Assembly (NCBI RefSeq): GCF_031624395.1
Contig: NZ_JAMQON010000001.1
Coordinates: forward strand, 1-64,000
Length of the DNA: 64,000 nt
Origin: Halomicroarcula saliterrae
Lineage (GTDB): Archaea; Halobacteriota; Halobacteria; Halobacteriales; Haloarculaceae
Reading direction: 5' to 3'
The notes under the pieces are model-generated. The model was not told the DNA's origin. It worked only from the letters and a program-made list of their open reading frames with translations, and did not search any database. The position numbers were made by a program, and so were the translations under genes. Each line of letters opens with the position of its first letter. Position 1 is the first letter of the stretch. This document shows positions 51,611-59,683 of the stretch, in pieces.

Positions 51611-51703
51611 AATAACCAGAAAGTGGCCGGTATCAAAACTCGCGGTCGGCCGCGTTCCGACGTGGACGCCCCGTGACGGTGACCGGTCATCACAGGTACA
51701 GCA

Positions 51704-51907
51704 ATGGCCAGACACGATTACGATCTCCCGGCGGACTACGAGAAGCGGATTGCAGAGGGCACGATGAGCGACTGGTACACCCAGGAACGCGCCAAGCGAC
51801 AGGCGCTGAAACAGGACACGAACTTCGAGCGGGAGTTCCTGGGGCTGCGCGACAGTATCGAGCGGCTGGTCGCGGCCGCCAGCGAGACAGTGAAGATAGA
51901 GCGCTGA
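51704..51907 (+). CDS. Small conserved-looking protein
   Basis: 67 residues, MARHDYDLPADYEKRIAEGTM, then SDWYTQERAKRQALKQDTNFEREFLGLRDSIERLVAAASETVKIER. It is charged and helical, probably soluble. No domain is recognised. Its protein-like amphipathic pattern and the long A/T-rich promoter region support a real gene. Could be a small partner or regulatory protein. Confidence 0.6.
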   Translation: MARHDYDLPADYEKRIAEGTMSDWYTQERAKRQALKQDTNFEREFLGLRDSIERLVAAASETVKIER

Positions 51908-52059
51908 GCGCGTCGCGTTCAGTCCCACCTTCGATCTGGGTCGTCCCACTGCGGCGCGTCGGTGTCGCCGGCCCAGCGGAGCGTGAGGGTCGCGGTGGTC
52001 GACACGACTGCCTTCTGACCCCGCGCCGTTATCTGTCTAGCTGCCTACATCACGTGTAG

Positions 52060-52716
52060 ATGCCATCTCTGGTGGTCCACTACGCTTTCGTGGGACTGCT
52101 GGCGGCGACGGTACTCGGTGCCGCGTTCGACAGGCGCTCGCTGGCGCTCTCGCTCGTCGTCGTCACCATCCCGGACGTCGACGCGTTCATCGGGCTGTTC
52201 TGGTCGGTCGGCCACCGGGCGGCGACCACTAACCTCGTGATTCCGGCACTGGCGGGCGCGCTCGTCGCCGTCGACCTGTACGCGCGCGAGGAGTCGGTCA
52301 TCCGCCGGCGATGGGGGGCCTACGGCGTCCGCGTCGCGTGGTTCTGTGTCGTCGTCTACGCCGTCGGCCACGTCTTCATGGACATGATAACGGGCGGTGC
52401 GAACCTCTTCTGGCCCCTCCACGACCAGTTCTATCGGGTTTCGGGCCGGCTGGAGATCTCCTCACAGCGGGGCCTCGTCCAGACGTTCGTCGATCTGGGT
52501 GAGTCGGGCCCGACGTTCGACGCCATGGGCGACTCCAGCGAGGTGCAGATGAGCACCGGCGTCGACCCCAACCCCGGCTCGGACGGGGCGAGCGACCAGC
52601 CCGTCGACCGGGTGTTCCCCGTCGTCCGGAGCGGCTGGCAGCTGTTCCTGCTGGTGTTCGGGACGCTCGGGACCGCCGCGCGCTTTGCCATCGGCTACGA
52701 CCTCCCCGAGGAGTAG
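52060..52716 (+). CDS. Membrane-bound metal-dependent hydrolase (YdjM/DUF457-like)
   Basis: 218 residues. His near the start (MPSLVVHYAFVGLLAATVLG), IPDVDAFIG (an acidic PDxD-like motif) and GHVFMDMITGGANLFWPL (His/Asp motif) match the YdjM/DUF457 family of membrane-embedded predicted metal hydrolases. The hydrophobic segments lie around these motifs. A soluble loop of about 65 residues (SSQRGLVQTFVDLG onward) precedes the last TM segment. The reaction is unknown. Confidence 0.82.
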   Translation: MPSLVVHYAFVGLLAATVLGAAFDRRSLALSLVVVTIPDVDAFIGLFWSVGHRAATTNLVIPALAGALVAVDLYAREESVIRRRWGAYGVRVAWFCVVVYAVGHVFMDMITGGANLFWPLHDQFYRVSGRLEISSQRGLVQTFVDLGESGPTFDAMGDSSEVQMSTGVDPNPGSDGASDQPVDRVFPVVRSGWQLFLLVFGTLGTAARFAIGYDLPEE

Positions 52717-52721
52717 CGCGC

Positions 52722-55205
52722 TCAGGCTTCGAGTTCGGTCTGCCAGTCCCGGACCTGACTCGCGCTGACGCCCTGGACCTCGGCGGCGACGACGTCGGCG
52801 TCGGCCTCCCGGAGCGCGTCGAGCGAGTCCACGCCGGCCGCTTCCAGTTTCTCCGCGGTCGCGCCGCCGATACCGTTCAGGTCCTCGAGCTCCTCGACGG
52901 CGTTGCGCTCGCGGTACTCCTCGAAGTTACAGATGGGACAGCCGAGTTCCCACGGGTCGTCGCTGTCCGGGTCGATGACCAGCTCGGGGAGGTCGTGGTC
53001 CTCGCAGAACTCGTCGGTGACCTCGATGTCGCCGTTGCGGGGCAGCGGCAGGGAGTACTCGCAGTCGGGGTAGCGCGTACACCCCACCAGCCGGGAGCCC
53101 GACCGGAGGTGCTTGATAGCTAGCTCGCCGCCGTCCGGTTCGTGACAGTCGGGACACGGGCCGATGACCTCGTCGTCGCTCTCGTCGGCCTTCTCGGCCT
53201 CGCAGCGGGGACAGCCGTGGACGAAGGTGTCCCGGCCGGCGAGCATCTTCACGTGGTGCATCTCGTGGTCCTCGCACTCGTCGTCGAGCACGAGCGGCTC
53301 GCCGGTCGAGGGCAGCGGCAGGGTGTTGCGACAGTCGGGGAAGCCGTCACAGCCGACGAAATACGAGCCCTGCCGGGAGCGCCGGACCAGCATCACCTCG
53401 CCACACACCGGACACGGGCCGAGCGTCTTGTCGGCTTTCAGCGACTCCTGGAGGTGTTCGCCGATGTCCTCGCGGGAGTCCGCCAGTTCGTCGAACACCT
53501 TCTGGAGCATCTCCCGGGACTCGTCGGTCACGTCGTCGAGCGTCGCCTCGCCGTTGGCGATGCGGGTCATGTCCTGTTCCAGCTGAGCGGTCATGTCGTC
53601 GCTGACGACGCGGTCGGCGAACTCCTCGGCGGCCTCGACGACGGCCATCGCCAGCGTCGTCGGGCGGGGCGGGTCGCTCTCGATGTAGCCGCGCTCGTAC
53701 AGCTTCTCGATGGAGTTGTGCCGGGTCGACTTCGTCCCGAGCCCCTTGGACTCCATGGTCTCGATGAGTCGGGACTGGCCGTAGCGACGGGGCGGCTGGG
53801 TCTGCTTGTCCTCCAGCCGGACATCGGACATCGCCAGCTCCTCGCCCTCCTCGACGTCGGGGACGTGGTTCTCGCTGGCGCTGGAGTAGGGGTACACCGC
53901 GTGGTAACCCGGCTCGACGAGCCGTTTGCCGTTGGCCTTCAGCGAGCGGCCGGCGGCCTCACAGACCACGCGCAGGCGCTCCCAGGTCGCGGCCTCGGCG
54001 ACCGTCGCGAAGAACCGCCGGACGACGAGTTCGTACACCTCCCACTCGTCCTCGGAGAGCTCGGATTTGGGTGGTAGCTCGCCGGTCGGGTGGATGGGCG
54101 GGTGGTCGGTGGTCTCCTCGTCGCCCTCGGTGGCGACGATGTCGTCCTGTTCGAGCAGCGACTCGGCGTCCTCGCCGAAGTCGGGCGAGCTGACGAACGC
54201 GTCGAGCAGCTCGTCTTCCTCCAGGTCTTCCGGATAGACGGTGTTGTCCGTGCGCGGGTAGGTCATGTAGCCCGCGGTGTAGAGCTCCTCGGCGATGGAC
54301 ATCGCCCGCTGGGCGGAGTAGCCCAGCGAACTGGCCGCCGAGATGAACGCGGTCGTATTGAACGGCGTCGGCGGGCTGTCCGTTCGGGTCCGCCGGCGGA
54401 CGCCGGTGACCGTCGCCGCGTCGACGCTCCGGAGGTCGGCGTAGGCGGCGTCGGCCGCGTCCTCGTCCCAGACGCGCTCGGCCTCGCTGCCGTCGTCGTC
54501 GTAGAAGTACTGGGCCTCGAAGGCCGAGTCGTCCTTCGTGATGTCGGCGAATATCTCCCAGTAGTCCTCGGGGTCGAACGCCTGGATCTCGCGTTCGCGG
54601 TCAACGATGAGCTTCAGCGTCGGCGACTGGACCCGACCCACGGAGATGAAGTCGTCGCCCAGTTGGCGCGCCGACAGCGAGAGAAAGCGGGTCAGCGCCG
54701 CGCCCCACACGAGGTCGATAATCTGGCGGGCCTCGCCCGCGGCCGCGAGGTCGAAGTCTATCTCGTCGGGGTCGGCGAAGGCCTCGCGGACCTCGCGTTC
54801 GGTGATCGAGGAGAAGCGCACCCGGGAGACGGGCACGTCGGTCACCTCGCGGATGAGCTCGTAGGCCTCCTTGCCGATGAGTTCGCCCTCGCGGTCGTAG
54901 TCTGTCGCGATGATGGCGCTCTCGGCCTTGCGAGCGAGCTGTTGCAGCGTCGTGACGATGTTCTCCTGGGTGGCCTCCTTTGTCACCTCGGCGTCGATGA
55001 GTTCGACCGGTTCCACGTCCCGCCAGTCGTTGTACTCCGGCGGGAAGTCCACGCCGACGACGTGACCCGACAGCCCGACGACGCGTTTCGTTCCCCAGCG
55101 GTAGACGTTGACCCCGTTGGCCCGCTCGGCCGACGCGCTCCCCTCGGAGAGGATTTCGGCGATGCGGCGGGCGGCGTTGTCCTTCTCCGTGATGATTAGC
55201 TCCAT
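52722..55205 (-). CDS. topA: DNA topoisomerase I
   Basis: 827 residues from MELIITEKDNAARRIAEILSE (ATG at 55205; a longer frame upstream is not needed). The Toprim domain begins at the start, and the active-site Tyr lies in LYTAGYMTYPRTDN. A C-terminal group of zinc fingers (CPVCGEVMLVRRSRQGSYFVGCDGFPDC, CPRCEAEK, CPDCHEPDGG, CTRYPDCEYSLPL, CPICNFEEY) follows. A helix-hairpin-helix block (LNGIGGATAEKLEAAGVDSLDALREADADV) ends the protein. It relaxes negative supercoils in DNA. A TATA-like box (gtctttagaa in reverse) lies near 55255. Confidence 0.95.
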   Translation of the reverse strand: MELIITEKDNAARRIAEILSEGSASAERANGVNVYRWGTKRVVGLSGHVVGVDFPPEYNDWRDVEPVELIDAEVTKEATQENIVTTLQQLARKAESAIIATDYDREGELIGKEAYELIREVTDVPVSRVRFSSITEREVREAFADPDEIDFDLAAAGEARQIIDLVWGAALTRFLSLSARQLGDDFISVGRVQSPTLKLIVDREREIQAFDPEDYWEIFADITKDDSAFEAQYFYDDDGSEAERVWDEDAADAAYADLRSVDAATVTGVRRRTRTDSPPTPFNTTAFISAASSLGYSAQRAMSIAEELYTAGYMTYPRTDNTVYPEDLEEDELLDAFVSSPDFGEDAESLLEQDDIVATEGDEETTDHPPIHPTGELPPKSELSEDEWEVYELVVRRFFATVAEAATWERLRVVCEAAGRSLKANGKRLVEPGYHAVYPYSSASENHVPDVEEGEELAMSDVRLEDKQTQPPRRYGQSRLIETMESKGLGTKSTRHNSIEKLYERGYIESDPPRPTTLAMAVVEAAEEFADRVVSDDMTAQLEQDMTRIANGEATLDDVTDESREMLQKVFDELADSREDIGEHLQESLKADKTLGPCPVCGEVMLVRRSRQGSYFVGCDGFPDCRNTLPLPSTGEPLVLDDECEDHEMHHVKMLAGRDTFVHGCPRCEAEKADESDDEVIGPCPDCHEPDGGELAIKHLRSGSRLVGCTRYPDCEYSLPLPRNGDIEVTDEFCEDHDLPELVIDPDSDDPWELGCPICNFEEYRERNAVEELEDLNGIGGATAEKLEAAGVDSLDALREADADVVAAEVQGVSASQVRDWQTELEA

Positions 55206-55390
55206 CGGACACCACCTGTTACTGGCATTAGGGGTCGCTACGCTCGGGGGCGTTCTAAAGACTTTCGGGAAACCGAACGACAGCGCGGGTACGGAGGCAC
55301 ACGCGGGCGTTCGCACCCGCGCACGCGAGAGATAGTCGGCGACGGCGCCGACTCCGATGGGCTCTTGCGTTCGTGCGCCAATCTCTCGGT

Positions 55391-55930
55391 ATGGACAGTC
55401 GGACAGCCCGCATCCTCCGTGCGGTCGCCGCCGCCCTCGTCTTCGTCACGGCGGCGTACCACCTCTGGTGGGGGTTCCCGCGGAGCATCGTCTATCTGGC
55501 CGCGTTCGGGTCCGGCGTCCCGCCGGACCCGCGCCCGTTCCTCTTTGTCGCGCTCGGACTACTCCTACTGGCCGGTCCGTATCTCATCAGCTTCGACGTC
55601 GTGAGCCTGCGGACCGCCTACGTCGGCGGGGCGCTCCTGCTGGTCGGCTCCATCGCGGCGTGGGTGACGTGGCACGCCACCGGCCACGGGGCCTTCCTCG
55701 TCGACGGCTTCTCGGCGCCCGCGTCGGGCGGGGGCGGACACAGCCACGGGAGCCAGAACACCGTATTGCTCGTCCTCGACCACTTCAACACCGAACCGGT
55801 CGAAGCGGCTATCAAGGTGGTCGAGACCGCGGCGGTCGCTATCTTCGTGACGCTGCTACGGCTCGACCCGTCGGTCGCGTCCCGCGGTGGCGACGACCCG
55901 TCGGCTCAGGCCGACGCGAACGAGACGTAA
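55391..55930 (+). CDS. Haloarchaeal membrane protein
   Basis: 179 residues with four hydrophobic spans (ILRAVAAALVFVTAAYHLWWG, SIVYLAAFGSGV, PFLFVALGLLLLAGPYLISF, LRTAYVGGALLLVGSIAAWVTWHATGHGAF). A His/Ser/Gly loop (SGGGGHSHGSQNT) might bind a metal. The last TM segment is IKVVETAAVAIFVTLLRL. No known family motif. It is divergent from topA over 185 bases of promoter region. Confidence 0.7.
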   Translation: MDSRTARILRAVAAALVFVTAAYHLWWGFPRSIVYLAAFGSGVPPDPRPFLFVALGLLLLAGPYLISFDVVSLRTAYVGGALLLVGSIAAWVTWHATGHGAFLVDGFSAPASGGGGHSHGSQNTVLLVLDHFNTEPVEAAIKVVETAAVAIFVTLLRLDPSVASRGGDDPSAQADANET

Positions 55931-55966
55931 GCCGTCCCCGGCGGACCGCTCTCCCCGTTCGTCGAA

Positions 55967-57484
55967 CTACTCCTCCGCCAGTTCCTCGCGGAGCAGCCCG
56001 TTCACGTCACCGGGGTCCGCGCTCCCGCCCGTCTTCTGCATCACCTGACCGACGAGGAAGTTAAGTGCGCCGTCCTCGCCGTCGTAGTAGTCCTCGACGG
56101 CGTCGGGGTTCTCGTCGATGGCCTCCGCGACCGCGTCCTGCACTTCGTCGCCGGAGGTCTTGCCCAGCCCCTCGCGCTCGACGACGGTGTCGGGGTCCTC
56201 GCCCTCGTCCAGCATCTCCCGGAGGACAGTCTCGTGGGCGTTCTTGGCGGTTATCTCGTCCTCGTCGACGAGTTCCACGAGACGGGTGACCGCCTCGAAG
56301 CGGTCGTCGATATCGGTGACGGACATGTCCCGGTAGTTCAGTTCGCCGAGCAGGTTGTCGGCGACCCACGTCGAGGCGAGGTCGGCGTCGAACGCCTCGG
56401 CGACGTTCTCGAAGAAGTCCGCGACCTGCTTCGTGCTCGTCAGTTTCGAGGCCGCCTCGTCGCTGAGGCCGTACTCCGCCACGAACCGCTCGCGGCGGGC
56501 GTCGGGCAGTTCCGGGATGGCGATTTCGTCCTTCCACCCGGCGACCTGCAGCGGCGGGATGTCGGCCTCGCGGAAGTAGCGGTAGTCCTTCTCCTCCTCC
56601 TTCGACCGCATCGAGACGGTGTTGCCGTGCGTCTCGTTGAAGTGGCGGGTCTCCTGCTCGACCGCGCGGCCCGACTGGACGAGCTTGCGCTGGCGCGACT
56701 CCTCGAAGGCGAGGGCCTTCTCGGCGCCCTTGTGACTGGAGATGTTCTTGACCTCGGTGCGGTTGGCGTCTTCGAGGACCGACTCGTCGATGTGGCCGTC
56801 GTCGCCCACCTCGTCGGCGTCGACCATCGAGAGGTTCGCGTCGATGCGGAGGCTCCCGTCGCGGGTGGCGTCGAAGACACCGAGATACTCCAGTACTTCC
56901 TCCAGCTTTTCGAGGAACGCGCGGACCTCGCCCGGGGCACGGAAATCCGGCTCGGTGACGATCTCCATCAGGGGCGTCCCCGCGCGGTTGTAGTCTATCA
57001 GCGTGTAGTCGGCCCGCTCGATGGAGGTGGTCCGGGACTCGAGTGGCCCGCTGCCGTCCCGGACGTGTTTGATGGAGCCGGGGTCTTCCTCCAGGTGGGC
57101 GCGGCGGATGTCGACCGCGCGTCGCTCCCCCTCGACGGCGAACTCCAGTTCGCCCTCGGCGCAGATGGGGGCGTCGTACTGGGTTATCTGGAAGTTCTTG
57201 GGGAGGTCGGGGTAGTAGTAGTTCTTCCGGTGGAAGGTGGTCTCCTCGGGGATGTCGGCGTCGATCGCTTTCCCGACCTTGACCGCGGCCTCGACGGCGC
57301 CCTCGTTTACCACGGGCAGGGCGCCGGGCAGGCCCAGACAGACCGGACAGGTGTTGGTGTTGGGTTCCTCGCTCGGCTCGGTCGAACAGCCACAGAAGAT
57401 CTTCGTCTCCGTCTCTAGCTGGACGTGGACCTCCAGCCCGATGACGGCCGCGAGTTCGCGGGACTCGGCGGCTTGTGCAGTCAT
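55967..57484 (-). CDS. gatB: Asp-tRNA(Asn)/Glu-tRNA(Gln) amidotransferase subunit B
   Basis: 505 residues. ELAAVIGLEVHVQLETETKIFCGCSTEPSEEPNTNTCPVCLGLPGALPVVNEGAVEAAVKVGKAI is the catalytic cradle with its zinc-binding Cys. RKNYYYPDLPKNFQITQYDAPIC and YTLIDYNRAGTPLMEIVTEPDF follow. The C-terminal half includes the YqeY-like tail that binds tRNA. GatB phosphorylates the charged tRNA carboxyl group for amidation. It would use the Asp-tRNA-Asn made by the AspRS in this window. Confidence 0.95.
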   Translation of the reverse strand: MTAQAAESRELAAVIGLEVHVQLETETKIFCGCSTEPSEEPNTNTCPVCLGLPGALPVVNEGAVEAAVKVGKAIDADIPEETTFHRKNYYYPDLPKNFQITQYDAPICAEGELEFAVEGERRAVDIRRAHLEEDPGSIKHVRDGSGPLESRTTSIERADYTLIDYNRAGTPLMEIVTEPDFRAPGEVRAFLEKLEEVLEYLGVFDATRDGSLRIDANLSMVDADEVGDDGHIDESVLEDANRTEVKNISSHKGAEKALAFEESRQRKLVQSGRAVEQETRHFNETHGNTVSMRSKEEEKDYRYFREADIPPLQVAGWKDEIAIPELPDARRERFVAEYGLSDEAASKLTSTKQVADFFENVAEAFDADLASTWVADNLLGELNYRDMSVTDIDDRFEAVTRLVELVDEDEITAKNAHETVLREMLDEGEDPDTVVEREGLGKTSGDEVQDAVAEAIDENPDAVEDYYDGEDGALNFLVGQVMQKTGGSADPGDVNGLLREELAEE

Positions 57485-58019
57485 TACCCCCGATTCGGCG
57501 CCCGCTGGCTAAAGCGTAACGACCCTGCCACGGGCCGGTGCCCGACGGACGACGGCGGGTCCCGTCCAAGGACCCAGAGCCCTCCCGGGACCGGTCGAGC
57601 GCCGGACGGGCCGGTCTGCTACTTCGGGAGCTCGGTAAGCACCGCCGAACCCTGCTGTGAACGCTGACCGCGAAGCGGAAAGACGGGCCGTGAGGGCGTC
57701 GGACACGATGCCGTCGTTCGCTGCCCATGGAGTATCCTCACGTTACCGACAGCGGCCGACGCCCATCCACACCGCGAGCGAGACGTGTCGGCACCGGCAG
57801 CCCACCCCCGGCGTCGCACCGCGCCCGACGGCGCTCACGGCGTCGATCGCCGGCACGAACCGACTGGAAAGCAACCGCTGACCGGACGGCCGGAGTTCCG
57901 TACCAGACTACTAACAAAGGGAGCCACTTGCCTCTCTCCGACAGCATGAACTGGGACCTGCACTGCACCGGACATAGCGCAGTCGGTACGCGAACTGATT
58001 CGACGGGGAGTCGCGTCCG
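57485..58019. other. Gene-free 535-base spacer
   Basis: No ORF here has coding character and no tRNA, RNase P or SRP RNA signature is visible. GC is high up to 57880. A local A/T-rich box ctactaacaaag lies at 57908-57919. After it a 27-codon frame (57946-58029, MNWDLHCTGHS...) overlaps the next gene start by 10 bases and could be a leader peptide. Confidence 0.6.
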
Positions 58020-59108
58020 ATGGAACTGACGAGCGTGGCGGCGGGCCGCGCGGACGGCCGGCTCGCCACCGAGGTGTGTACGGACGACGCGGCGTGGGAT
58101 GCGTTCGTCGACGCGAACGACGGCCCCGCCTACGCCCTGAGCGGGTGGCGCGAGGCCGTCGACGCCTACGGGCACGACCGCTGGCAGCTCGTGGCCCGCG
58201 ACACCGAACGCGACGAACTGGTCGCCGCGCTCCCGCTGTATCACGTCGAGAGCCGTCTGTTCGGGTCGAAACTGCTGTCGCCCGCCTTCGCCGAACGGGG
58301 CGCGGTCGTCGTCGGCGAGGGCGCCGCCGAACAGGCGGTCGAACTGCTCCTCGACCAGACGATCCAGCTGGCCGACCGCCTCGACGTCGACAGTGTCAGC
58401 CTCCGGGGCGCACAGGTGGCCGGGACCGACGAGTTCGTCGAGAAGAACCGGTACGTCACGTTCCAGATAGACACGGCGGCGGGCGCCGACGCAGTCTGGG
58501 ACGGCATCAAGGACAGTCGACAGCGACAGGTCGAGCAGGCCGGCGACGACGACTCGCTGCGGTTCTCGACCGGCAGCTCTCTCGACGACCTCAGGGAGTA
58601 CTACGGGCTCTACCTCGAATCGATGCGAGGCCACGGGAGCCCGCCCCACTCGTTCGAGTTCTTCGAGCGGCTCTGGGAGTCGCTGTATCCGAACGGACAG
58701 CTCCGGTTGAGCACCGTCCACCGCGACGGCTCGCTCATCAACGGGATGATCGACCTCGCGGTCGGCGACACGGTCTACCAGTGGGGGGTCGTCAGCGACT
58801 ACGAGTACCGCGACCTGAACGGCGGCAGCTTCCTGCTCTGGAAATCGCTCGACTGGGCCGCCCAGCAGGGGTACGACACCTACGAGTTCGGCCGAACGCG
58901 GGAAGGCTCGGGCGTCTACATGTTCAAGAAGAGCTTCGGCGGGTCGAAGACGTGGTACGACGACCTGCACTACTTCCCCGGGGGCAGCGAGACGCTGCAG
59001 GACCCCGAGGACGACAAGTACGACCGCGCGAAGGACATCTGGAAGCGCCTCCCGCTGCCAGTCACGCGGCTGGTCGGCCCGCAGGTGCGAAAGCGAATCG
59101 GCCTCTGA
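58020..59108 (+). CDS. FemAB/GNAT-like aminoacyltransferase
   Basis: 362 residues. DAFVDANDGPAYALSGWREAVDAYGHDRWQLVARD and the later blocks WDGIKDSRQRQVEQAGD and YGLYLESMRGHGSPPHSFEFFERLWESLYPNGQLRLST, then QWGVVSDYEYRDLNGGSFLLWKSLDWAAQQGYDTYEFGRTREGSGVYMFKKSFGG, are the FemAB-type double GNAT fold. In bacteria such proteins transfer amino acids from tRNA to peptidoglycan, or belong to exopolysaccharide systems. Archaea lack peptidoglycan, so the acceptor here is unknown and could be a surface glycan. Confidence 0.82.
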   Translation: MELTSVAAGRADGRLATEVCTDDAAWDAFVDANDGPAYALSGWREAVDAYGHDRWQLVARDTERDELVAALPLYHVESRLFGSKLLSPAFAERGAVVVGEGAAEQAVELLLDQTIQLADRLDVDSVSLRGAQVAGTDEFVEKNRYVTFQIDTAAGADAVWDGIKDSRQRQVEQAGDDDSLRFSTGSSLDDLREYYGLYLESMRGHGSPPHSFEFFERLWESLYPNGQLRLSTVHRDGSLINGMIDLAVGDTVYQWGVVSDYEYRDLNGGSFLLWKSLDWAAQQGYDTYEFGRTREGSGVYMFKKSFGGSKTWYDDLHYFPGGSETLQDPEDDKYDRAKDIWKRLPLPVTRLVGPQVRKRIGL

Positions 59109-59258
59109 CCGCCGGCGCGGTGACCGCAGTGAGACGGTCGCCGTCCGCTGTCACCCCCGAATTACGGGACTGTTTCGCGCCGTCACCCTCACCGCGACGG
59201 GCCGTCAGACGGGCTGTCGCGAGCGAATCTATCGGAATTCGTACCGGTGTCTGACGTA

Positions 59259-59267
59259 CGTTTATGT
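59259..59267 (+). promoter_or_regulatory. TATA-like box of the SMC operon
   Basis: cgtttatgt lies about 29 bases before the ATG at 59292, which fits a leaderless transcript for the coiled-coil gene, smc and scpA. Confidence 0.45.
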
Positions 59268-59291
59268 GGGCGGACCGTCACTGTGTAGCAT

Positions 59292-59663
59292 ATGTGTGGT
59301 AACCGCGTCGAGGAGCTGGAAACGCGCGTCCAAGAACTCGAAGCCTCCGTCGAGGGGCTCACTGACGAACTCGTCGAGTGCAAGGTGCGCATTCGCGAAC
59401 TCGAAAACACCGTCGACGAGCAGAACGGCTTCAGCCGGTCGCCGCCCGAGCAGGCCGGCGAGAAACCGGCGACCCAGCAGGCCGACGAGACGACCGACGC
59501 GGCGTCCACGGCCGACGAGGAGCAGACGACCGAGAGCGAGATTCTGGTCCCCGAATCCGGTACATCTAACACCGAGGCTCCCGAGGAAGCTGACAACACG
59601 GCCGATCCCGAGGCGGAGTCCGAGACCGAGGAGGACTCGGGCTCCGACATCATCGTCGCCTGA
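59292..59663 (+). CDS. Coiled-coil protein upstream of smc
   Basis: 123 residues. Residues 4-46 (RVEELETRVQELEASVEGLTDELVECKVRIRELE) form a strict heptad coiled coil. The rest is acidic and disordered (SADEEQTTESEILVPESG-like, ending SGSDIIVA). It precedes smc by 20 bases on the same strand, most likely in one operon. The haloarchaeal family has no known function. Its position suggests a condensin-associated role, which is inference. Confidence 0.75.
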   Translation: MCGNRVEELETRVQELEASVEGLTDELVECKVRIRELENTVDEQNGFSRSPPEQAGEKPATQQADETTDAASTADEEQTTESEILVPESGTSNTEAPEEADNTADPEAESETEEDSGSDIIVA

Positions 59664-59683
59664 ACGGGCGGCCACTCTACCGT

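Noticed and set aside
57485-58019. Possible structural RNA in the long spacer (RNase P or SRP RNA)
   Set aside because: No conserved core of either RNA could be seen on either strand.
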